Assembly (NCBI GenBank): GCA_017311185.1 | Contig: JAESUZ010005169.1 | Location: 2,234,501 to 2,298,500, forward strand | Direction of reading: 5' to 3' | Length of the DNA: 64,000 bases | From: Proteles cristata cristata | Taxonomy: Eukaryota; Chordata; Mammalia; Carnivora; Hyaenidae | Part shown: positions 11,785-23,311 of the stretch, piece by piece | Layout: every line of letters starts with the position of its first letter | Position numbering within the stretch: the first letter of the stretch is position 1 | Program-made: the position numbers and the translations under genes | The notes under the pieces: model-generated | What the model was told of the DNA's origin: nothing | Databases searched by the model: none | What the model saw: the letters and a program-made list of their open reading frames with translations, nothing else

Positions 11785-12084
11785 ATTTTTTTATTTTTTA
11801 TTTTTATTTTATTTTTTAATAGTTTGTTGTCATATTGGTTTCCATATAACACCCAGTGCTCATCCCAAGCGCCCTCCTCCATGCCCATCTCCCCCTCCCC
11901 CCCACACCCATGAGTCCTCAGTTTGTTCTCAGCATTCAAGAGTCTCTCATGGTTTGCCTCCCTCCCTCTCCCTCATTATTTTTCCCCTTCTCCCCCATGG
12001 TCCTCCGTTAAGTTCCTCCTAATCCTCCTATATGTGCAAACATATGGTAGCTGTCCTTCTCTGCCTGACTTATTTTGCTCAGCA
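11785..12084 (-). mobile_element. Carnivore L1, 5'-truncated 3' end, minus strand
   Basis: A T-rich run (the complement of the poly-A tail) is followed by the antisense L1 3' UTR of carnivores (AACACCCAGTGCTCATCCC, TCTCTCATGGTTTGCCTCCC) and by TTATTTTGCTCAGCATAA. A 12-bp TSD with one mismatch (TAACATGGCATT / TAACAGGGCATT) lies at 11773-11784 and 12085-12096. The 140-codon frame 11600-12022 crosses this element and is not a gene. Confidence 0.88.
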
Positions 12085-12169
12085 TAACAGGGCATTTTTT
12101 AAACAGAACTTGAGAAAATGTTAGAAGAGTTAATAGCACAAAGCTAGTAAATCTGGAAGAAAAGGTAAA

Positions 12170-12390
12170 TTTTTATTAAAATTTTAATGTTTTTATTTAT
12201 TTTTGAGATAGACAGACAGAGAGACAGAGCTTGAGCGGGGGATAAACAGAGAGAGACACATACAGAATCTGAAGCAGTCTCCAAGCTCTGAGCTGTCAGC
12301 ACAGAGCCTCATCTGGGGCCCAAACCCAGGAACCATGAGATTCTGAGCTGAAGTCAGACACTTAACTGACTGAGCTACCCAGGTGCCCTG
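12170..12390 (-). mobile_element. Carnivore tRNA-Lys SINE, minus strand
   Basis: The tail complement TTTTTATTTATTTTTGAGA is followed by the GA-rich segment, the body with GAGCTGTCAGCACAGAGCC and the head complement CTACCCAGGTGCCCTG. An 11-bp TSD (GAAAAGGTAAA) lies at 12159-12169 and 12391-12401. Confidence 0.93.
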
Positions 12391-12499
12391 GAAAAGGTAA
12401 AATTTTAACCCAGAAGTGTGGGAACCTAAAGTTGGTATTCTTTTTTTTTTAAGCTGGTGTTCTTTTTGTGTTTCTTCATAAGTTTTCAAACCTCGCAAA

Positions 12500-13545
12500 A
12501 AAGTAGAGAAAATTCACAAGAGAACTCCAATGTACCCATCACTCAATTTCACAAATATCCAGATTTTTGCCTCATTTAGTCCATCTGTCATTTTTTAAAA
12601 TATTTATTTATTTATTTATTTAGGAGAGAGAGACAGGGCATGGGTGGGGGAGGGGCAGAGCGAGAGACACGCACAGAATCCGCAGCAGGCTCCAGGCTCT
12701 GAGCTGTCCACACAGAGCCCGATGTAGGGTTCAAACTCACAAACTGTGAGATCATGACCTGAGCTGAAGTCAGACACTTAAGCAACTGAGCCACCCAGGG
12801 GCCCCATCTATCATTTGTTTTAATCTTTTTTCTTTTTGTTGAAACATTACAAAGTTACTTCCAGGTCTAGTGTCATTTCATGGGCAATTTGAACCTATAT
12901 TCATCTTTTTCAACAATATGGACATATTTTACATAAGTCCATTTTAACACATAAAACAAAATTGCAATTATTTTTGTATAACCAAATTTCCCTGACAAGT
13001 TCAGAAATAGCTTTTAGTTCATTTGAATCCAGATCTATTTTATACAATGCATTTAGTTGCTATGTCTCTTTAGTTTATTTAATACAGAATGGCCTCTCCC
13101 TTTTTCTCTCACACCATTAACTTGTTTGAGAACCATAATAAGCCTTCCTTTAAAATGCCCCACATTCTGGACTTGCATGTTTGGTTCCCTTTAGTGTCAT
13201 TTAAGTTGTTCCTCTATTCTCTCAGATTAACTGTAAATCTAGCTAAGTCTAGAATTTTGATTTGATGGTTGTTCAACTATGTAGGCAAAAACACTTTGTA
13301 GGTGTTCCTTTGTGGTTTACATTGTATACAACCAGCCCCACCAGACTATAAAAAAAGAGTATCTGATTCTAAAATGATGCTCTTTCCAACACAACACATT
13401 ATCTTCCTGTTCAGTGGTCTATGAACTGTACTGCTGGGTCAAAATTGTTATCCTAAAAGGCCAACCAAGGTCTGAAATGTGTGCCAGTCAGATTTTTTTT
13501 TCCCTTCGAAAATAGCTATAAAGCTTTGGTAAATGGCAGTTTAGT
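12500..13545. mobile_element. Old L1-like 3' UTR relic, split by a SINE
   Basis: Segments such as CCAATGTACCCATCACTCAA, TTGCTATGTCTCTTTAGTTT, CACATTCTGGACTTGC and TTAGTGTCATTTAAGTTGTT follow in order a repeat I associate with old mammalian L1 3' UTRs. The stretch is interrupted at 12594-12804 by a SINE. Family and orientation are not certain. Confidence 0.45.
12594..12804 (-). mobile_element. Carnivore tRNA-Lys SINE nested in old repeat, minus strand
   Basis: The (TTTA)n tail complement, GAGAGAGAGACAGGGC, the body and the head complement GCCACCCAGGGGCCC are all present. A 12-bp TSD with one mismatch (CATCTGTCATTT / CATCTATCATTT) lies at 12582-12593 and 12805-12816. It separates two parts of the flanking L1-like relic. 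Confidence 0.93.
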
Positions 13546-14498
13546 GCCAACCTATATATTCATTCATTCTACCCAATAGTATACTCAAAAATAATCTGAT
13601 ATTCAATTGCCACAGAGCCCTGGCAGACAGTCTCAATGATGAAGTCCCTGGAGGAGGCTTTGGCAGAATGACTAGAGTAGATACCGCTCAGTAGGGAGAC
13701 ATGGATGTGTCTGACACAGGTACCCTTGAGGTTGCAGTACAAAATTATCCATTTTATTCCCAGAAAGAATTTGTCTCATTCACGCTGTGAAAAATGGTTA
13801 GAGTAAAAAAAAAATTTTTTTTATAAAAATGGGGCATAGGGAATAGAGCAGAAGGAGATCAGCTCCCTGGCTAGACATACACTCCTCCCCCACCCCCCCG
13901 CACAAGCACACACATAATTCTTGTCATCTAGAAATAGACGGATTTGAAGAGAGTTTGAAGAATTTGCACTGGCGTTATAATCAAGTCAAATAAGGTGACT
14001 CTAGCTGGATGAATGAAAGAGAAAAAGAAGCATGATATTTAGAAATTCATTCATAAGACTGAGAGATTTGTAGAAAGACAAGCTAGAAGTTCATCCTTGG
14101 GTTTTTTTATTTTGCTTGCTAACTTACTCTGCAGAAAGATGTCCTGCTCCTATATCAGAACAACCATTCAAGAAACAGGATACATTGTGTCACCATTCAG
14201 GAGTTAAAATGTATTTAGGAGTTCAGAAATGTGTTGTACCTCAGCCTGGAGAAAACTTTACAAAAGTCCTTGTTCTCGGCATCCCCTCTGCATCTTGGCT
14301 GACCTTTAGCAAAATATTTGTTGTCTTTGGTTTCATACATAACATTGATTTCAGTTAGGTGAATGTACTGCTAAATGAGCTAAGCCTTAGTTTGTCATTT
14401 CAGGCACAGCTTATCCTTGTTACTCTGTATTTTTTCCAGCTGTTCCTGAGCAGAATCTTTAAGTAAACTGAGTAGTAACAGAAAAGTTAAACACACAA
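13546..14498. other. Unassigned non-coding DNA
   Basis: Nothing recognised. An 80-codon frame (14116-14358) has no identifiable family. There is a C-rich patch near 13886-13900. Confidence 0.45.
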
Positions 14499-14758
14499 TG
14501 TATTAGTTTGCTAGGGTTGTCATCAGAAAGTACCAAAAACTGAGTGACTGCAATAACAGATATTTATTGTGCCAGAGCTATAGAGACTAGAAGTCTTGAG
14601 ATCAAGGTGACACAGGGCTGGTTCCTTCTGTGGGCTGCGAGGAAGAAGCTGTTCCATGATCGTACACTAGCTTCTGGTGGTTTGGGGCAGTGTTTGGCAT
14701 TTCTTGTGTTGTAGAAGCATCACACTGATCTCTGCCTTAGTCTTCACATGGTGTTCTC

Positions 14759-14814
<56 letters not shown>

Positions 14815-15003
14815 AAATCTCTCCTTTTTTGAGGATACCAGTCACGTTGGAGTAGGGGCTCACCTGACTCCAGTGTAGCTTCACCTTAACTAATATCTGC
14901 AATGACCCTATTTCCAAATAAAGTCACAGTCTGAGAGGCATTAGAGATTAGGATTTCAACACATGAATTTTGAGGGACACATTTCAAGCTCTCAAACCCA
15001 ACA
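14499..15003 (-). mobile_element. Solo MaLR (MLT1/MST-type) LTR, minus strand
   Basis: In reverse the element begins TGTTGGG with GTGTCCCTCAAAATTCATG and ends CTAGCAAACTAATACA, the usual termini of MaLR LTRs. The internal segment GACACCAGTCA-like and the CCAAATAAAGTCACA-like complement fit too. An expanded (GT)n at 14757-14812 sits inside. The 5-bp TSD is not preserved, and no internal retroviral sequence adjoins it, so it is a solo LTR. Confidence 0.8.
14757..14812. repeat. (GT)n microsatellite inside the LTR
   Basis: A run of GT units with one TTG interruption. Most MaLR LTRs have only a few GT units at this point, so this is a local expansion. Confidence 0.95.
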
Positions 15004-15055
15004 ATACAAAATTAAAAAATTACATTAGATTAGTCACAGTCAGATGATAAACTAT

Positions 15056-15484
15056 TTGGGTTTCTCAACCTCAGCACTACTGATACTCTGGACCATCTGA
15101 TTCTTTGTTATGGTGGAGGTACAGGATGTCTGTGCATTATGCAATGTTTCGATCAGCATTCCTACCTACTAGATACATACCAGTGTCATCCACTCAATCA
15201 AAAATGTCTTCAGGGGCACCTGGGTGTCTCAGTCAGTTAAGAGACTGACTTTGGCTCAAGTCATGATCTCACAGTTTGTGAGTTCGAGCCCCACATCAGG
15301 CTCTAGAGCCTGGAGTCTGCTTCAAATTTTGTCACTCTCTCTCTCTTTCCTTCCCCTGTTCGTGCTCCCTCTCTCTCTTTCTCAAAAATAAATAAACATC
15401 CAAAAATTTTTTTTTAATGTCTTCAGACATTACCATATGTCTGGGGGAGAGGGAGTGCAAAAGAGCCCTAGTTGAGAGACACTG
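15056..15484. mobile_element. MER20-type hAT MITE split by a SINE
   Basis: The left part has GGGTTTCTCAACCTCAGCAC, GATTCTTTGTTATGG and the CTACTAGATACATACCAG region. The right part has ATGTCTTCAGACATTACC and ends GTTGAGAGACACTG. The two parts join exactly at the 11-bp TSD of the SINE at 15214-15415. This is a non-autonomous hAT-Charlie DNA transposon of early mammalian age. Confidence 0.82.
15214..15415 (+). mobile_element. Carnivore tRNA-Lys SINE nested in MER20
   Basis: The head is GGGCACCTGGGTGTCTCAG, box B is GAGTTCGAGCCCC, and a CT-rich segment and AAATAAATAAACATCC tail follow. A perfect 11-bp TSD (AATGTCTTCAG) lies at 15203-15213 and 15416-15426. Confidence 0.95.
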
Positions 15485-15643
15485 AACAATTAATCAAATT
15501 CAAATTAATTCTGTATATCTACAAAAACCTGAAAATTATCATAACAACAGCAACAAGTTAACCTGTGTTATGACCCTTAGCAATAGCAATGAAGTAGAAG
15601 TTTTTTCAAAGTGGTACATTTGTGTATTTTTTAAAAGAGGTGA

Positions 15644-15845
15644 ATGAGGTGCCTCAGTAGCTCAGTCATCTAAGCATCTGACTCTTGATATCAGCTCAGG
15701 TCATGATCATGGTTCGTGAGTTCAAGTCCCTCATTGGGATCTGTGATGACAGCGCAGAGCCTGCTTGGAGTTCTCTCATGTGTACTCTCTTTCCTCTCTC
15801 CCTCTCTCTCTCCCTCAAAATAAATTTATAAAGAAGAAGAAGAAA
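15644..15845 (+). mobile_element. Carnivore tRNA-Lys SINE
   Basis: The head is AGGTGCCTCAGTAGCTCAG, and the body includes GTTCGTGAGTTCAAGTCCC and GCAGAGCCTGCTTGG. The tail is AAAATAAATTTATAAAG with GAA repeats. A 14-bp TSD with one mismatch lies at 15630-15643 and 15846-15859. Confidence 0.93.
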
Positions 15846-15859
15846 TTTAAAAGAGATGA

Positions 15860-17525
15860 TTAGTTTTATATGTAGATACAAAGGCATTTTGATATAAAAC
15901 CCATTTCTCTATTGTCTCATGTATCTCTCTATATTTTTATTTTGATCTTTTATAAAAATGAATCGAAAATGAAGTCAGGTACAGGCAATGGAAGGTAATG
16001 AATTAACAGGGAAAAACAAAGCAGTATATATTTTGCTTAAGCACAAAACAATCATGAGTTAAAATAGATAAATCAGTGTATATGTTTATGTCATGTGTGC
16101 ATGTGTGTGCACGTATACTCTACAGGGGCCTATTCAGATGAGCCTGCTAAAGTATTGGCATAAACATTTGTTTTTATGTCAAGGGAGTCCAGAGAGGTGG
16201 AACCATACATGTATTTGGGTGGTATAACTCTGTTTGGGCATGAATTATTTATTTATTTTTTTAAAAGCACCTGCATGGCCATCATCATTCACTTTTTAGC
16301 AATAGGCAATGAAATTAGTTTCTGTTAAGACTTCTTAAAACTAGAAATTCAGCTGGAGAATTTCTGTATGCATATGATTAAAACTATACTTCAAAAGACT
16401 GGTCTAAATAACTTCCACTGATTTAAAAGAAAAAAATCCCTTGTTATTTGCACATTGCTTTTGAAGCCTTTTTAAAGTAATACATTTCTTAGTAAATTTT
16501 GATGACATGACTATAGTATTCTTTGCTCACCTTGAAAACATGCAAAGAAAGAAGAAATGTAGATATTGTATTGCCAAATAGTCCCAGTATTATACCAATG
16601 ACTCTCTGATGGGGTATATATAACAAAATTAGATTAGTTAGGCAAATCTTAACTCTTCAGGTGTCTTTTCTGAAAAATAAGCCTAAGTATCCTCTAAGTT
16701 GGCAAAATTCTTCACAAAAATTTAATGATAACAATTTTTAAAAAAAAGTGTTTGATAGACTTGTGTCTCTTCTAGAAATTATCAAAATAGCAGTGAAATA
16801 ACTGAGTTGAATAATGGAGTAGATATTAGATATAGCAATTTTCCTCTCTCCCCCCAGTAATAAAGAATGGACCTGTTGGTATGCTCCAACTTTAATAACA
16901 TTAATTTGAAACAAAGGCCAAACGCAACACACAAAGGACTGTACTCGTCCACAGCTGTGTTTTCTTAGACCACTTTCCCTTTTCTTTTGATTTAAATTCA
17001 TTACAAGCAATAAAATCAGAAAATTTTATTTAAAAATTGGAGAGTTCTGCTTTTCTTGAGTAATCAGCAGCTCTGGGATCCCTGACCTTTCATTCTTGTA
17101 CGGCCACCATCAGATGGAGCTCAGAAGCTTTAGCCCCTTTCTTTGTGGCTACATTCTTCAGTAGGAACTGGCTTCGCCGATGCCCATTTTCTCCATGATG
17201 GCCTAATGCTACATGACATTTACGTTTGTATTTGTTTGTTTTAACTTAGACCAAATCCCATCAAGTTCACAAGCCTATAGATAGCATATGGGTTTGTCAT
17301 TTCCACTTAGAGAATCTACGGAAGGAAACCAACTAAGCTTAAAGAAACAGGGGTCAGAATACTTCTACAAGGGATAGGGCAAAACATAGAAGGCATCATT
17401 ATGAAGGCCAAGAATCTGAACTTGCAAGAACCTGTCACACATTCAACAAGTCATTGCAACTAATTGCTTGGCACTGTTAGAAACAAACTAGGGCTCTGCC
17501 CCCTCCTGACATCTTGAATATTGCC
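15860..17525. other. Unassigned non-coding DNA
   Basis: No repeat was identified with confidence. A 90-codon minus-strand frame (16738-17010) is not recognisable. A short GT/CA-rich patch lies at about 16085-16117. Around 17085-17200 the minus strand reads as a Lys-rich peptide fragment that I could not assign. Confidence 0.4.
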
Positions 17526-17529
17526 AAAT

Positions 17530-17715
17530 GCATCTCTTACCTAGCTATACGATCTTGGCATTATTTAACCCATTCAAACCTCACTTTCTACTTCCATAAA
17601 ATGGAAAAATTGTATTTATTTCATAAGTTTAAATGAGTACTTAAAAAGTTAACACATGTTAACTGCTTAAAATTATGTTTGTCAGGGCAAACTCTCATTA
17701 AATGTTATCTATTGT
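17530..17715 (+). mobile_element. MIR element, diverged
   Basis: It shows the MIR order: CTAGCTATACGATCTTGGC, then TTTAACCCATTCAAACCTCA, CTTCCATAAAATGGAAAAAT and TAAATGAGTACTTAAAAAG. The core tRNA-derived head is too diverged to see. Confidence 0.7.
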
Positions 17716-17935
17716 TATTTTCACTGTAACTATTTTCTCTAAATAATCATCATGCCAATGTCTTATATTCTCAATTGACTCAAATAAATACATAATTTAC
17801 TTGTGCATCTAGGTCAATCAGACAATAAAAATTAGAAAATATTAAATATCAGAGCAAATGTTAGCATAATTAATATCAATATTAAATATCTAATATTAAA
17901 TATTAGACCAAAATTGAAAATATTAAATGTTAGAG

Positions 17936-18135
17936 CAATGGTTTTGAACCCTGGGTGATTTTGTTTCCCACGGGTCATTTGGTGATGTGTGTGGATGTTC
18001 CTGTTATCAAAACTGGGGTATATGCTGTTGTCATCTAGTGAACAGAAGATAAGGATGCTGCATTGTTCAGTGCACAGGACAGTCCCCTACAACAAAGAAA
18101 TAGCTGGTCCAAAATATTAGTATTGAGAATTCCTG
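17936..18135. mobile_element. MER20-type hAT MITE, orientation opposite to the 15-kb copy
   Basis: It begins CAATGGTTTTGAACCCTGGG, passes TGCATTGTTCAGTGCACAGG, CAGTCCCCTACAACAAAG and TAGCTGGTCCAAAATAT, and ends TGAGAATTCCTG. The near-terminal CAG/CTG matches hAT inverted ends. The 8-bp TSD has decayed. Just upstream, AATATTAAAT-type units recur three times (17838-17930). Confidence 0.82.
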
Positions 18136-19033
18136 CACTTCAGGCACTTAATAAGATAAACTAAAGAATTACTATTATGACAGACAGTAAGAAAAATGAT
18201 AATCAGAAAAGGAGGGTATGTCAAGAGAAAAAAACCAATGATCACAGAATTGTTTCCATTTGCACCATATACTCATCAAAGAAGGTTTCACTATCAGATG
18301 AATTAAGTGCTTTTCGCTGAACTACAGAAGTTTGACTTTCAAAAGAAAACTTTTAGGATCAGGATAAATCTATCATCTTAATGCCCAGGACTAAGTTGTT
18401 GAAGCCAAAATAAATCAATTCCCCCAGTGGATCACTAGCCATGTGTGTGAGTCTGTTCCTAAAATTAATACATGTAATGTCATGGCTTGAAACTACTTTC
18501 CATACCTTTTCTCTGGGATAGATAATACAACAAACTTTTAAAGGTCCCTAGACATCTATAAAACCAGTTTTCGTGTAAGGCTGTCATCTGTTAGCATTAG
18601 CTATTTACATAAAGACTAAATTGATGATCAAATTTGCAATCTGAGCACCTGGATAAAGACTTCACTTTTTTCCCCCCACTCTTTGTCTCACCTTGTCAAA
18701 TAGGAAACTAAAAGCGTAATGGTTTTCATGACAGTGAAAACATCTATGAAAACCAACCATCCATTTCCCTCTAGTATGCTACTGTTTTTAGAAGATGTAA
18801 TTGTTTCTTGGGTCTTGTGCTTTTATTTTCAATTTTTCCTTAAGGACCTGCAGCAACTTATATGAAGCTTTTAAAAAGATATTTTATTTGTAGGTGGGGG
18901 GTAGGTTATGTTTGGAGACATTCTTAACCCTTGACCATAAGAGAAATCAATGAAAGAAAAGCAACAGCACTCCCAATCTGGGGGGAGGAGGGGGATACAA
19001 AACAAAAGAAGGTTTCATCTCCTTTTTCACGAA
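18136..19033. other. Unassigned non-coding DNA
   Basis: Nothing recognised. No open frame of interest. Confidence 0.45.
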
Positions 19034-19048
19034 AGAGAGAATCACACT

Positions 19049-19254
19049 TTTTGAAAATTTGTTCTAATGTTTATTTTTGAGAGAGAGTATGTGAGCAGGG
19101 GAGGGGCAGAGAAAGAGGAAGACCCAGAATCCAAAGCAGGCTCCAGGCTCTGAGCTTCCAGCACAAAGCCCAATGTGAGACTTGAATTCAATAACTGTGA
19201 GATCATGATCGGAGCTGAAGCTAGATGCTCAACTGACTGAACCACCTATGCCCC
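19049..19254 (-). mobile_element. Carnivore tRNA-Lys SINE, minus strand
   Basis: The tail complement AATGTTTATTTTTGAGAGAG is followed by AGGGGAGGGGCAGAG, the body with GCTCTGAGCTTCCAGC, and a decayed head complement ACCACCTATGCCCC. A 15-bp TSD with one mismatch lies at 19034-19048 and 19255-19269. Confidence 0.93.
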
Positions 19255-19269
19255 AGAGAGAATCATACT

Positions 19270-20062
19270 CTTATCAGTGATCACAGATGTCCATATTACT
19301 TATCTATTAAGTTACAAAGTTTCCTCCTGTCTTCTACTTCATAATTTTTTTACTGCACTGAAAGAAGCCATATGTTACCATGTTTTATAATGATAACTGT
19401 GCTCAGAATCTACACAATGGAATATGCTAACATTTTTATAAGGATTGCATTTACTTCTCTATAATAGGGAATTATGGGCATGTGTGTGTTTGGGTGCATG
19501 CGTGTGTAAATATTCTAGTGAGAGGTTCTATTAATTTTCTATTTTAATTATTTTCTCACAATAAGGATGCTGACACAGGTATTTAAAACAAAAGTGAAAA
19601 ATGTGCTTGATGTATAAAGCTTAGCCTCATTGATTTTCCTCAGGGCATATACAATAGAATAGCTTTCCATTTGAATTCACCAACCTAACAAAGTTTCAGG
19701 CCCCATTGAGTAATTTTTGAAAAGGAGCTAGGAATCCCAGGATAGAAGGTTAAAAAAAAAAATGAAGACAAAGAAATATTTTAGTATTATAGTTTAAGAG
19801 AAATAGAAAGCTTGTTTTGAGAGATAAGAAGAAATGTCCTTGATGGTTATGTTTAGAACCTTACTAGTTCAAAAAATCATAACTAGAAGATAAAGTACGT
19901 TTATCACTAAAATGGAATTCATATACTGCAGAAATGTGATGTTACAGGAAATTTTACTTTCATTTGTATATTTCCATGACTGGTCACTGTAAATGTTTAA
20001 ATCCAAATAAGATACTCATATTTAACAATGAAAAATAAATGAACAAGAGTTAATAGTTCAAT
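19270..20062. other. Unassigned non-coding DNA
   Basis: AT-rich, with a short GT-rich patch near 19482-19508. Nothing else was recognised. Confidence 0.45.
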
Positions 20063-20077
20063 AAGACAGCAAAGCAG

Positions 20078-20312
20078 AGGGGCGCCTGGGTGGCTTGGTC
20101 GGTTAAGCGTCCGACTTTCGCTTAGGCCATGATCTCGCGGTTCGTGGATTCGAGCCCTGTGTCGGGCTCTGTGCTGACTGCCAGCTCGGAGCCTGGAGCC
20201 TGTTTCAGAGTCTGTGTCTCCCTCTCTCTCTGACCTTCCCCTGCTCACGCTGTCTCTCTCTCTCTCTCTCTCTCTCTCCTAGAAATAAATAAAAATATAT
20301 TAAAAAAAAAAA
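20078..20312 (+). mobile_element. Young full-length SINEC_Fc
   Basis: The head GGGGCGCCTGGGTGGC and box A TGGCTTGGTCGG are present. Box B reads GATTCGAGCCC, with its first G changed to A. The long (TC)n run near 20252-20279 and CTAGAAATAAATAAAA tail are intact. A perfect 15-bp TSD (AAGACAGCAAAGCAG) lies at 20063-20077 and 20313-20327. Confidence 0.97.
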
Positions 20313-20340
20313 AAGACAGCAAAGCAGGGATAATGAATGA

Positions 20341-20376
20341 GAACAAACAAACAAACAAACAAACAAACAAACAAAC
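20341..20376. repeat. (AAAC)n microsatellite
   Basis: About nine units of AAAC/ACAA start roughly 14 bases beyond the 3' TSD of the SINE. They are separate from its tail. Confidence 0.92.
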
Positions 20377-21034
20377 CAGACAGGGGAATTAAGCTTCAAC
20401 AGGAAGCTTAGCAGGCCAAAGTATTTAAAAATCAATGCATATCATCAAGAACCAATGATAATAGATCTGTGGAAATGGATAAGAGAAAGACAATCATAGG
20501 CATATGACTTTCAATATAAATAATACACTTAAAGTTTGCTTTGTGTTTTCTGTAGATTTATCCCAGGCCTAAAATGATTGCTTACAGCTGACAGCTTGCT
20601 AGTCTCCTAGTGATTTCAATAATTATCTCTATTGAGTTAGGGTATTGATCTGTAGCTGCTAGTCATTTAAAAATTCTCCTTTTATCCCACTAGAGGTAAT
20701 AGAATTAATGAGTCTTTTCGCCAAACATAGCAGGAACACTGGGTACACAATTAGGTCACAATATAAAACTGAAAAAACATAAAGGGAAATTAAATGGAAA
20801 TTTTGAGCTAAAACAAATTTATATATGATAATCTTTTCTGTTTAATTTATTTGTTAAGTACAGACATGATATGAAAACAATAGCCAAAGAAAATCAAACA
20901 AATTGACTAGTGCATTTTCAGACTATCCTGTATAAATATCAGGGGGAGAACCGTTTAGTTCAAATACAAAAGATTTTGAATTAGAAATTTACTTAGTGAT
21001 GCATTTTAATTCTTCTCTGGCAGCTATTGTATGT
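20377..21034. other. Unassigned non-coding DNA
   Basis: AT-rich; nothing recognised. Confidence 0.45.
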
Positions 21035-21135
21035 TAATGTTCATAGTTCCAACTTTGAGTCACCATGCCTGAATTAGAATAGGGCTTTGCCCACTTTCTA
21101 GCTATGAGACTTTCCTTGTCTGTGGAAAGGGACTT
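21035..21135 (+). mobile_element. MIR fragment
   Basis: The central MIR part is visible: TTGAGTCACCATGCCTGAAT, then GGCTTTGCCCACTTTCTAGC and TATGAGACTTTCC. The 3' part is missing or unrecognisable. Confidence 0.55.
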
Positions 21136-22574
21136 GGATAGCATGGATGTCAGGAGGTTCTTCGGAAGAGTCGGCAGGAGGGCCGCCATGGTTAGAAGCC
21201 ATAAGGAATGGTTCCAAGTGAACACTTGGTTGAAAATATATATTGCACATTGTTTAAAATTACAAGTGATTAGAATTTGAATATTCTAATCAGAGATTCT
21301 GAAACATTTTTTTTTTCAGAGGCATTCACTTCAACTTTGCAAATCATTAGGCAAACCAGGGGAACAGACCACCTGATATAACGATTGATGAGAGGGATGT
21401 TAGACAAATACTTTTCACATAAAAAACTGTATTATTTGATTCGCTAGGCAATTTTTTTAATAAAACTTTGTCAAAGATATGTGATAATAAAATAACTAAA
21501 ATCTACACAGGATAAATGAAGTAAACATGGTTAAACAGTTAAAGCAGGTACTATTCAGGGAAAAATTCCCAAACTAGATAGTTTTCATTAATTTGACATT
21601 CCTAATAAGTGCTGATATTGTTACAATCTTTGCCTTAAGTGCATTCACTTACACTTAGAGAGAGCTATACACTTAGTTTGAAGAAAAATTTCTAAGAGTA
21701 GAGAGGTTACCACTGGCTGACCACTGTTTGTAAAAGTAGAAACAATCAGACTGCTATTTCTTTAGTTTGAGTAATTGCTGTTTTTAAAAGTAAAGCAGGC
21801 ATCAGTGATTAGAAAAATTGCAAAATCAGTGACTGGAAAAAATCATTTTTGACCAATTTATCATTCCAACAAGTTTGTTTTTGACTTATTCATATGCAAC
21901 CTTTCCCCCCTCCACCCCCGTACCCCCAGTTTGTCTGCAACTAGATCACCTGGTTTCTATACAGTAGGGATAGAAGAGCTGCATTTATTCTTGCTCCAAA
22001 GGCAAGGCTGGGCCAAAAGCAGAGGCCCTAGAATGGCTGGCTCCCAACAAAAGACTGGTGCTGGCAACAAAGGAGGATGTTAATTCCACTAGCCTTGAAC
22101 TTCTAAGACAAACACAGGAAGCGAATGACCCAGACCTGAGGGGATCTCCCTGCCATGACCGCCTTCTGTTCTTCCCCTGCACTACCTTCCCTTGGCTGCC
22201 AGATATGTGAAGAAGTAAAATAAAACAACACACCATCTAAATTGTTCCTTTTCTCTGTGACCGGGCCTGAGATCCCCAAGGAAGAACATTCCCAACTGTT
22301 GTTGGAAACTGGCTGTGCTCTTTTTTTCTGGGCACATGCCTCATTATTTGTGAAACCAAGCTGAGAGGGGAAGGAAAACCAGCCAAAGCATTTGAAAAGA
22401 TGTCTTCCTGTGAAATAAAATTGTTTTATGAAATGAGTTTTTTTAAAAAAAAATCTTTAATTTATATTTTACACTAGATTCAAATTATAGCACCCCTATA
22501 CATCAAGAAATAGTAGCAATGAAATGAACATAATCCATATCAAGGACAACTATAACAAAAATACTAACAAATTT
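21136..22574. other. Unassigned DNA with a GC-richer patch
   Basis: No repeat recognised. Positions about 21980-22370 are more GC-rich than the flanks and contain an 83-codon minus-strand frame (21985-22236) with a hydrophobic N-terminus but no known family. I do not support it as a gene. Confidence 0.4.
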
Positions 22575-22586
22575 AAAATACAAACT

Positions 22587-22827
22587 AGGTAGGGCACCAG
22601 AGTGGCTCAGTCAGTTAAGCCTCTGACTCCTGATTTCGGCTCAGGGCATGCATGATCTTGTGGTTTCTTGGGTTCCAGCCATAGATTGGGATCTATGTGC
22701 TAACCTCACAGAGGCTGCTTGGGATTCTGTGTCTCCCTCTCTCTCCGCCCTCCCCCCTTTACGCTCTCTCACTCTCTCTCTCTCAAAATAAAAAGTACAT
22801 TAAAATAAATAAATACCTTAAAAATAA
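22587..22827 (+). mobile_element. Carnivore tRNA-Lys SINE
   Basis: The head is AGGGCACCAGAGTGGCTCAG, followed by a diverged body, CT-rich segment and AAAATAAATAAATACC tail. A perfect 12-bp TSD (AAAATACAAACT) lies at 22575-22586 and 22828-22839. Confidence 0.94.
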
Positions 22828-22839
22828 AAAATACAAACT

Positions 22840-23311
22840 TGGCAGAAAGTTTTATAACTTTTGAAAGTTTTGAAAGTTTTGTTTTTATAAAATATGTATA
22901 ACAGAAAACATAATGAATGACTTAAGCAAAACTCAAGATCAATGGAAAAGAAGAAAAGGAGTGAAGAACAGATAAAAAATTTTTTAAAAAAGGCTGTCAT
23001 TGAGAATTACACATAAAATGAGACCACAGTAAAGATGAAAAATATTTCACATTACTGGGTACAAGGGTAAATTGCATATACTTGAGTATATTATTGGCTA
23101 AGCTTTTGAATCTAAGAAGAAAAAAAATCAGATTCTCCTCCTCCCCAAAAATCATTGTGTATTTTGGTGGAAAAATTCTGTTTGTTCTTTAAGTTACCTC
23201 CTCACTGTAATAAAGAAAGACAAGGTCCAACATACACAAAGTCTTGGAAGACAAATATTGTAGCACAACAGCTGTTTACACACCAAAACTATTGTTATTA
23301 TAGTATAGAAT
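22840..23311. other. Unassigned AT-rich DNA
   Basis: Nothing recognised. A 60-codon minus-strand frame here is Phe-rich and compositional. Confidence 0.45.

Noticed and set aside
11600..12022. 140-codon frame
   Set aside because: It crosses a CA/CG repeat and the antisense L1 3' UTR with its low-complexity Phe and Pro runs.
14757..14812. (GT)n as an independent regulatory element
   Set aside because: It is an expansion of GT units normally present inside this LTR type.
17085..17200. Minus-strand Lys-rich peptide fragment that looked like a processed ribosomal-protein pseudogene
   Set aside because: I compared it mentally with several ribosomal proteins and found no convincing match. It is too short, with no poly-A tail or TSD.
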